Source: Paenibacillus hexagrammi
Lineage (GTDB): Bacteria; Bacillota; Bacilli; Paenibacillales; NBRC-103111
Reading direction: 5' to 3'
DNA: 64,000 nt
NCBI RefSeq assembly: GCF_021513275.1
Contig: NZ_CP090978.1
Location: 4,030,001-4,094,000 of the forward strand
The translations under genes and the position numbers were made by a program. Positions 57,855-64,000 of this stretch are shown in pieces (the first letter of the stretch is position 1; the number at the start of each line of letters is the position of its first letter). The notes beneath the pieces were generated by a model. The model did no database searches. It saw only the letters and a list, made by a program, of their open reading frames with translations, and was not told where the DNA came from.

Positions 57855-59522
57855 CTACCAGCTGCGAAATTTACCAGGTGGCTGATACAGTCCATCTGAC
57901 CATTCCACAAGTTCTTCCATACTTTTAGCCGCAAGCAAGGATCGCTTAGCCTCTGTCCGGCGAATCCCTAAATCCTCCGGAAAGGCGATCAGACCGTCTT
58001 TCCTTAACTGCTCGTTAAGTGCAAGATTATGATTCCTGCCTAGAGGTGTGACCCCCGCGATGGCAGCCAAGGATCGCTTGCGTTCCTCCAGATTTCGGGC
58101 CTTGTATAAATTGGCGATCCCTTCCTCTGTAATGACGTGCGTCACGTCATCGCCATAAATCATAACGGGGGCTGTCGGAAGCTTGGCTTCACGGCCAACT
58201 GCGATAGCATCCAAGGACTCGACAAATGTGGACTGGTCTCCTTTTTGAAAGGTTTCAAACATTTGAACAACCAGCTTTTTTCCACGGACGATCGGTCCCT
58301 CTTCGGAAATCATGTCCAGCCAGGCCGCAGATGAATGCCTACGCCCACGAGGATCGCTGCCCATATTGGGCGCTCCTCCGAATCCTGCCAGTCTGCCCGA
58401 TGTCACGGTCGATGAGTTGCCTTCCTCATCCATCTGAAGTGTCGACCCAATAAACAAATCAACACCGTACATCCCAGCCATTTGACAATAAGCTCGGTTA
58501 GAACGGAGGCTTCCGTCTTTTCCTGTGAAGAAGATATCCGGTCTTGCTGCAATATACGCCTCCATTCCTACTTCTCCACCAAAACAGTGAATACTCTCTA
58601 CCCAACCGCTCTCTATAGCAGGGATAAGGGTAGGATGCGGATTTAGTGCCCAATGCTTGCAAATTTTCCCCCTAAGGCCAAGGCTCTCTCCATAAGTAGG
58701 AAGCAATAGCTCGATAGCCGCGGTATTAAATCCGATCCCATGGTTTAACGACATCACCTGATGCCGCTCATACACCCCTCGTATCGCCATCATCGCCATC
58801 AGGATCTGCGTCTCCGAAATTTGCCTTGGATCTCGCGTAAACAAAGCTTCGAGCTGATAGGGTTTCTCCGCTACAACGATGACATCTACCCAAGATGCGG
58901 GAATGTCTACTCGGGGTAACTCGCCCACGATTTCATTGACCTGTACGATGACGATTCCATTGGAAAAAGCCGTCGCCTCAACAAGTGTCGGTGTCTCCTC
59001 CGTATTGGGTCCGGTATATAGATTACCAGCATGATCCGCTTTGTCCGCAGCAACCAAGGCGATATTCGGAATTAAATCAATAAACATCCGGCCGTACAAT
59101 TCGAGATAGGTATGTATGGCGCCCACTTCAATCAAGCCATCTTCCATCATTTGAGCAATTCGTAAGCTTTGGGGTCCTGCATAGGCAAAGTCCAATTTAC
59201 GCGCTATTCCTTTTTCAAAAATGTCGAGATGTTCAGGTCGGGAAATGCTGCTTATGAGCATATGCAGGTTGTTGACTTTATGGGGATCCAGTTTGGAGAG
59301 GGCGCCGGAAAGAAATGTCGCTTGCTTTTGATTGTTGCCTTCAAGGGCAACTCTATCACCTGAAGATATCAACACTTCCATGGCATCCACGATAAGCTCC
59401 GCCTGCAGAATAGAACCTCGCAACCATGGTTTCACTAAGCTCATACGGCGATTTTTTTCATCTCGCCTTTTCGTCCATTTGTGTTCTACTTGTACATGTT
59501 CCACCACATTCATAACCTCCAT
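57855..59522 (-). CDS. mdcA: Malonate decarboxylase alpha subunit (acetyl-ACP:malonate ACP transferase)
   Basis: 555 aa. MdcA swaps acetate for malonate on the carrier protein. Features: WTKRRDEKNRRMSLV near the N-terminus, GNNQKQATFLSGAL (~60), NLYTGPNTEETPTLVEATAF (~170), FFTGKDGSLRSNRAYCQMAGMYGVD (~345-370) and GGAPNMGSDPRGRRHSS (~400). Start ATG 59522 is 6 bases after the esterase stop; GTG 59507, 8 bases from GGAGG, is an equally good choice. Confidence 0.93.
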   Translation of the reverse strand: MEVMNVVEHVQVEHKWTKRRDEKNRRMSLVKPWLRGSILQAELIVDAMEVLISSGDRVALEGNNQKQATFLSGALSKLDPHKVNNLHMLISSISRPEHLDIFEKGIARKLDFAYAGPQSLRIAQMMEDGLIEVGAIHTYLELYGRMFIDLIPNIALVAADKADHAGNLYTGPNTEETPTLVEATAFSNGIVIVQVNEIVGELPRVDIPASWVDVIVVAEKPYQLEALFTRDPRQISETQILMAMMAIRGVYERHQVMSLNHGIGFNTAAIELLLPTYGESLGLRGKICKHWALNPHPTLIPAIESGWVESIHCFGGEVGMEAYIAARPDIFFTGKDGSLRSNRAYCQMAGMYGVDLFIGSTLQMDEEGNSSTVTSGRLAGFGGAPNMGSDPRGRRHSSAAWLDMISEEGPIVRGKKLVVQMFETFQKGDQSTFVESLDAIAVGREAKLPTAPVMIYGDDVTHVITEEGIANLYKARNLEERKRSLAAIAGVTPLGRNHNLALNEQLRKDGLIAFPEDLGIRRTEAKRSLLAAKSMEELVEWSDGLYQPPGKFRSW

Positions 59523-59528
59523 GCCATC

Positions 59529-60941
59529 TCACAGGATGAAAACCTGAGAAGGAACGTCTTTTATAGGCTGACTACTAATCAACTGACACTCATCATCAAA
59601 AACCATTGCCTTACGCTCCACAAGATCAAACTTGCTCCAATGCACATCGTCCGCTTCCGGATTCGCGAAGCTCATGAAAGAAACCCATGCTTGATGCATG
59701 CGATCAACTAATCGCTCACTCTCTAGAGGACTCATCGGCAGCTTCCAAATCAATGGCATCTCAGCGCTATGGACCGCCCCCATCGCACCTTTGCTATAAT
59801 CAAATCGGTACAGCCAAACAGGAACATGCTTAGCTGCGAGAGCTTCTGCAAGTTGAACGACTGCGTATCCATACAGGTAGTTCGTTAATGTTTCAACCGC
59901 AGCTTGTTCCCGCGTTTTTTGAAGGCAAGCTTCCTCATAGGCTTGAGTAACTTCTAAACCATTTTTCCCAAATAAGGCTTGAACGTTAGATTTCTCCATT
60001 ATGCTTAAACCCTCAATCTGAATCGTAGCTAGAGCCTCATCCTTATTGGATCCGATTAACACTGGAACTACATTCGCTTCACCCATTCGAATAGATTCTA
60101 GTGGTGGTCTTACAATCGTTTTACCGTCAATCACAGGTCCAAACTTATGAAGTCCGGTTGCTCCTCCATCGAAACTCGACTGTGCCTTTATTAGCTCGGA
60201 AAACGGTAACTCCAAGAGCATATTCCCTTGTTCTTTGGAGAGATTCAAAGCTTCAAGAAACCGACCGGTAATTGTGGATGCCGTGCCCAAGTCTCTGATC
60301 GATTGGACTCCTCCGCTCTGAATGATGGCCCTGTGAAATAAACCTTTTGCCTCTGGGACGCAAAGAAGCGTAGAAGCCAATTTGGCTCCAGCCGATTGCC
60401 CCATAACCGTAACCCGAGCAGGATCTCCCCCAAAGCTGGAAATATACTGTTGAACCCAACGCAAAGCTGCGATAATGTCCATCAATCCGCAATTACCGGA
60501 GCCTCTATATTCATCACCCAATACATCGCCTAATTCCAAAAAACCTAACGCGCCCAGTCTATAATTGATCGTTACACTAACGATCCCCTTCTCAGCGAAT
60601 ACGGCGCAATCATACTCGGACCCGGCTCCCATAACAAAAGCTCCTCCATGGATCCAAACCACAACAGGGCGTTTATGATCGTCACAGGCAGGCGTCCATA
60701 TGTTCAAATATAAGCAATCTTCTGACTGCTCTTCTGCGATTGGCCATTCAGGCAGTATAGCTTGTGGAGCTATGCCGCCAAACTTCTTCGCATCCCGAAT
60801 GCCTTCCCATGGTATAACCGGTTTAGGCGCCTTGAATCTTAACTCCTTTACCGGCGGGCGGGCATATGGAATGCCTTTGAAAATATGCAGACCATTCTCT
60901 TGTATGCCCTCCATTTGTCCATCGCTAATGGAAACTACCAC
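59529..60941 (-). CDS. Type B carboxylesterase (PnbA family) heading the mdc operon
   Basis: 470 aa alpha/beta hydrolase. The oxyanion loop is VVVWIHGGAFVMGAG (~97), nucleophile Ser in VMGQSAGAK (~187), acidic residue in GSNKDEAL (~300) and His in GAVHSAEMPLIW (~388). No signal peptide, so intracellular. GTG 60941 follows AAAGGA. It is the first gene of the operon and lies just upstream of mdcA. By position it may release malonate from malonyl or other esters; sequence cannot show this. Confidence 0.87.
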   Translation of the reverse strand: MVVSISDGQMEGIQENGLHIFKGIPYARPPVKELRFKAPKPVIPWEGIRDAKKFGGIAPQAILPEWPIAEEQSEDCLYLNIWTPACDDHKRPVVVWIHGGAFVMGAGSEYDCAVFAEKGIVSVTINYRLGALGFLELGDVLGDEYRGSGNCGLMDIIAALRWVQQYISSFGGDPARVTVMGQSAGAKLASTLLCVPEAKGLFHRAIIQSGGVQSIRDLGTASTITGRFLEALNLSKEQGNMLLELPFSELIKAQSSFDGGATGLHKFGPVIDGKTIVRPPLESIRMGEANVVPVLIGSNKDEALATIQIEGLSIMEKSNVQALFGKNGLEVTQAYEEACLQKTREQAAVETLTNYLYGYAVVQLAEALAAKHVPVWLYRFDYSKGAMGAVHSAEMPLIWKLPMSPLESERLVDRMHQAWVSFMSFANPEADDVHWSKFDLVERKAMVFDDECQLISSQPIKDVPSQVFIL

Positions 60942-61069
60942 TTGGACACGTCCTTTCTTGAACGAACCTATACTTCCTTGCTATTTCATTTTATTACCGA
61001 GTCATATATAGTGTAAAATATATAAATGTATATAAAATATATAACCAAATACATATATAGAGGTGGACT
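60942..61069. promoter_or_regulatory. Divergent mdc/lysR promoter region
   Basis: 128 bases between the esterase and the lysR start, with an A/T-rich core of repeated TATATA/TATAAA from 61004 to 61056. It must hold both promoters and the LysR binding site (a T-N11-A motif is expected), but the low complexity prevents a confident site call. Confidence 0.5.
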
Positions 61070-61968
61070 ATGGAATTATCTCAGCTCAAATACTTTAGAC
61101 ACACAGCCCGGACAGAGAATATAACGAAATCTGCGGCCGAACTGCATATCTCACAACCGGCTCTAAGTAAAATGATCGTTACCTTGGAGAAAGACCTTGG
61201 CGTAAAGCTTTTTGATCGGGAAGGGAAGCACATCAAGCTGAATAACCATGGAGCAGTTTTTTTGAAATACGTAGACATTGCTCTGGGCGCATTGGAAGAT
61301 GGACGGAAGGAACTGGAAGATATTAGCGGACAAACGTCTGGGACGCTCCACGTAAGTTTTGACGTAGCCTCTCAATTGATGCCTGATTTGTTAAAAGAGT
61401 TCCGTGACCGTCATCCAGAGGTGACCTTCCATCTCTTGCAGCATGATAGAAATCCAACTCAAGCGAAATTCGACTTTTGTATCACTTCATCTCTAGTAGG
61501 GCCAAGCGGAACTGAAAAAAAGAGCTGCTGAAGGAAGAGATTTTTCTCGCGGTACCTGATACACATCCGCTTGCTTCCCAAAAAAGTGTGCATCTCTCCC
61601 AGTTTGCAGAGGATGGATTTATCACTTTAAAACAAGGAAGCAGTTTGCGTGAGACAACAGATGCCTTGTGTGCGCTTGCCGGATTCAAGCCTCGTATTAT
61701 TTTTGAAAGTGACGATCCTGCTACCGTGCGCGGATTGATTCGGGCAGGTCAAGGTGTCGCGTTCGTACCTGCAATCACCTGGAAAGGCACCACAGACTCT
61801 TCTGTTGTTTTGCTTCATGTGAAACATCCTGAATGCACACGTAGGATCGAGCTGCACTGGATGAAGGATCGTTATCTCTCTATGGCAGCGCAAGCATTTC
61901 GTCAGTTCACAATAGACTACTTCTCGAGGCTGCCTCTTTCAGCATATCCAGTACGATCGAATGATTAA
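61070..61968 (+). pseudogene. LysR-type regulator divergent from the mdc operon, one frameshift
   Basis: About 299 aa. The N-terminal winged helix is typical (MELSQLKYFRHTARTENITKSAAELHISQPALSKMI, split here for reading as LSQLKYFRHTARTE and SAAELHISQPALSKMI). The effector domain starts LHVSFDVASQLMPDLLKEF. The frame breaks at an A7 run (61515-61521); one more A gives TEKKELLKEEIFLAVPDTHPLAS, which leads into the C-terminal part (to 61968). By position it is the malonate-responsive activator (MdcR role). Its 3' end overlaps the convergent AraC gene by 62 bases. Confidence 0.86.
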
Positions 61969-62866
61969 CTTCAATATTCCCCCATGCTTCATAGGATTCC
62001 ATCCAAAGATTTCGTTTCACCCCATCTGCATGAACTAACATCTTCTTATACTGGTATGGTGTCATTTGGTACTTGTCTTTGAAGCTCCTATTGAATGATT
62101 TGACATTAGGAAAACCAACGCTATGGGCGATATCGATCATATTCTCTGAAGGGTTGACAAGCATGCATTCCACCGCCTTTTGAATTCGAATTTGGTTTAA
62201 GCATTCAGAGAAGGTCAACCCCACTTTTTTCTTGAAAAAGTGGGAAAGATAATAGAAGCTAAGAAACTCATCTTTCGAGAAATCCTTAAGTGAGATTTGT
62301 TCTTTATAATTTTCATTCATATAAACCAGAATCCGATTGAGTCTAGATAAATCCTGTTCAGATATGGTATCGGTTTTATTAACCAGCTTGGAATACGGCA
62401 CTTTCCGCAACAGCAAGGTTATAAAATGGTGAATACAGGCCATAACTTCATGTTGAAAACCAACTTCCTTACTTGTCATTTCACCGACCATTCGTATGAG
62501 TATTTTTTTTAATTCACGAGTAGTTTCACGATGATAAGCTTGACTTAATTCATCACGATGAATGTGCAATTGTGTGAAATCAACCCCGAATTGCTTACAA
62601 AAAGATAGATCGAGCTGAATGATCAAGATCAAATTATGACTTCCCACATAATTAGAGGCATGAATTTCATTACAATTCATCAGCAATATGTCATGTTTTT
62701 TGACGAAATACCGCTGCTGAGTGGTTTGAATATGGACCTCGCCCTGAAGGACAAAAAAGATTTCAAATTCTTTATGCCAATGATAGCTGTAGCTTGGCTT
62801 TTTATGGAGAACAAGCCGGATGGGCAGCCCTTCCTGCAGCTCAATGACTTTGTACGTATAGTCCAT
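61907..62866 (-). CDS. AraC-family transcriptional regulator
   Basis: 319 aa. The N-terminal half is a cupin (SYHWHKEFEIFFVLQGEVHI at ~27) that would bind a sugar ligand. The C-terminal half has two helix-turn-helices (ISLKDFSKDEFLSFYYLSHF and MIDIAHSVGFPNVKSFNRSF). It lies 59 bases after the binding-protein gene on the same strand and probably controls that transporter. A convergent overlap with lysR suggests the true end of one gene could be misplaced if bases are missing. Confidence 0.9.
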   Translation of the reverse strand: MDYTYKVIELQEGLPIRLVLHKKPSYSYHWHKEFEIFFVLQGEVHIQTTQQRYFVKKHDILLMNCNEIHASNYVGSHNLILIIQLDLSFCKQFGVDFTQLHIHRDELSQAYHRETTRELKKILIRMVGEMTSKEVGFQHEVMACIHHFITLLLRKVPYSKLVNKTDTISEQDLSRLNRILVYMNENYKEQISLKDFSKDEFLSFYYLSHFFKKKVGLTFSECLNQIRIQKAVECMLVNPSENMIDIAHSVGFPNVKSFNRSFKDKYQMTPYQYKKMLVHADGVKRNLWMESYEAWGNIEVNHSIVLDMLKEAASRSSLL

Positions 62867-62925
62867 TGCATCATCTCCTTAAGCAAAAAGCCGCTCCCTT
62901 TTCAAGAAACCGGCTTCAAATCCAC

Positions 62926-64000
62926 TTATTTATACGGCAGTAGCTTCTCATCATAGAACTTGGACCATTCGTCATATTCCTTCTTCTCTTTCACATAAAG
63001 CTGGTTAACTTCCGCCTCCACTTCTCTTCCTCCTTTCGCGTACCAGTCTTTGACAAAGGTATCAAAGGTGTCTAAGCTTTTGCCACCGTAAATAATTTGG
63101 TTAAATGTCTGATCCATTAAAGTATTCAGATCTGCGCCATATTGGCTCCAAGCTGGACGATCGGTCGACTTCGGCCAATAGATTTTGCTGCGAAGCGGAC
63201 TGGAAGTCTCGATCCGTTTTTTATAAAGAGCTGTGGCCTGCTCTGTATTCTTAATGTTGTTCTCATCCTTGCGATCGCCGAACCAAATCAGCAGCGACAA
63301 ACCAATCTTAGGAGCTTCCTTGGGATCGATTAGCGTGCTGAACTTCCCGTTTTCAACCTTATAATGCTCACCTTCGATCCCAAACTTTCTTAATTTAAAC
63401 ACTTCCGGCGAATTCATCTTGTCGAGCACCTGGAACACTCTTGCAGGATCTTTGGCATGTGTCGTAATCGAGTTATAGCACCAGCCTCCAAGCGATTCCG
63501 GCCAGTCTGAGCTAAATCCATCTGGCCCTTTCGGCAGATCAATCGGCAAGAATTCGCCCGTAGGATTATTCGCTTTGAATGCTACTAAAGTCGGGTTTGC
63601 CGGATTCACTTGATCGATATAGCTGTAATAAAATCCCGTTTTCCCCTGTGCGATCACTTCGTTTTGCTCTTTTTGCGAAGCTCCTTTATCGATATAACCG
63701 TTCTCATACAAGTCTTTCATGAGTGCGAGCGCCTGTTTCATTTGCGGCATGACTGCCCCCAACTTAATGGAACCATCATCTTGGATGATAAAGTTATCGG
63801 CTTTCAGACCATATGCTTGCTCAAATACGTAAAGCGGCTCATGCGGGAAGCCTTTCCATGTTGCTAATCCAAAGGTATCCTTCTTCCCATTGCCATCTGG
63901 ATCCTGTTCCGTGAATGCCTTGACTGTGCTCAAGAACTCATCCATCGTTTTGGGAACAGGCAGCCCCAATTTGTCCAACCAATCTTTCCTGACATACAGT
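62926..64000 (-). CDS. LipO-type solute-binding protein (5' end outside window)
   Basis: C-terminal ~357 residues of a large extracellular solute-binding protein of the LipO/YtcQ type that works with LplB-type permeases. Visible features: LPVPKTMDEFLSTVKAFTE, DPDGNGKKDTFGLA (a calcium-like loop common in the family), a middle region with KTGFYYSYIDQVNP and a C-terminus EYDEWSKFYDEKLLPYK. The frame is open to the right edge, so the lipoprotein leader is outside. Gene order with AraC downstream suggests a sugar-uptake cluster to the right. Confidence 0.88.
   Translation of the reverse strand, partial: LYVRKDWLDKLGLPVPKTMDEFLSTVKAFTEQDPDGNGKKDTFGLATWKGFPHEPLYVFEQAYGLKADNFIIQDDGSIKLGAVMPQMKQALALMKDLYENGYIDKGASQKEQNEVIAQGKTGFYYSYIDQVNPANPTLVAFKANNPTGEFLPIDLPKGPDGFSSDWPESLGGWCYNSITTHAKDPARVFQVLDKMNSPEVFKLRKFGIEGEHYKVENGKFSTLIDPKEAPKIGLSLLIWFGDRKDENNIKNTEQATALYKKRIETSSPLRSKIYWPKSTDRPAWSQYGADLNTLMDQTFNQIIYGGKSLDTFDTFVKDWYAKGGREVEAEVNQLYVKEKKEYDEWSKFYDEKLLPYK

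Overview
The window reads as a Gram-positive, endospore-forming Bacillota genome of the Paenibacillus type. The signs are LplB-type sugar permeases, YesM/YesN two-component pairs, SLH surface-layer domains, CcpA cre boxes, Fur 7-1-7 boxes, sporulation sigma-factor tails, strong AAGGAGG ribosome sites and large modular secreted glycoside hydrolases. No rRNA, tRNA or CRISPR was seen.

Layout. (1) 1-26 kb, minus strand: a partial sugar permease, then four large modular enzymes (GH31, GH67 alpha-glucuronidase and two GH115 alpha-glucuronidases). All four end in the same cassette: a cohesin-like domain, a helical FIVAR-like spacer and a type I dockerin. The GH31 gene has lost its 5' end to an IS4-superfamily element whose transposase is itself interrupted by a group II intron. 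(2) 26-28.4 kb: a frameshifted MATE transporter and a tandem array of 113/114-bp double-hairpin units. (3) 28.3-35.7 kb: a tight six-gene alpha-glucan operon (GH13_20 cyclomaltodextrinase, Zn-alcohol dehydrogenase, atypical GH13, a solute-binding-like protein with no signal peptide, a RibD-like reductase, a HAD phosphatase) behind a perfect 18-bp LacI-type operator. (4) 35.9-42.8 kb: a YesN regulator divergent from a YesM kinase, lipoprotein binding protein and two permeases. (5) 42.8-52.9 kb: an eroded accessory region with four direct copies of a sporulation sigma-factor 3' end, a small holin-like toxin, c-di-GMP enzymes, gene fragments, a MITE-like element, an SLH-GH16-sigma chimera, a Fur-regulated PepSY membrane protein and a second IS copy. 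(6) 52.9-62 kb: a malonate decarboxylase (mdc) operon headed by a carboxylesterase, with a divergent LysR regulator. (7) 62-64 kb: an AraC regulator and the C-terminal part of a LipO-type binding protein.

Biology. The first block would remove (4-O-methyl)glucuronic acid side chains from glucuronoxylan outside the cell. The cohesin and dockerin on every enzyme suggest the proteins can bind one another without a separate scaffoldin. The alpha-glucan operon works in the cytosol on imported maltodextrins. The mdc operon converts malonate to acetate and CO2, with the esterase possibly freeing malonate from esters.

Caution. At least eleven genes carry what looks like a single missing base, often in a short homopolymer. 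This may be sequencing error rather than gene decay, so those genes are reported as one locus each with the break point given. Other loci (permease fusion, phnE piece, GIY-YIG, SLH-GH16-sigma chimera, membrane fragment beside the second IS) look like genuine remnants.
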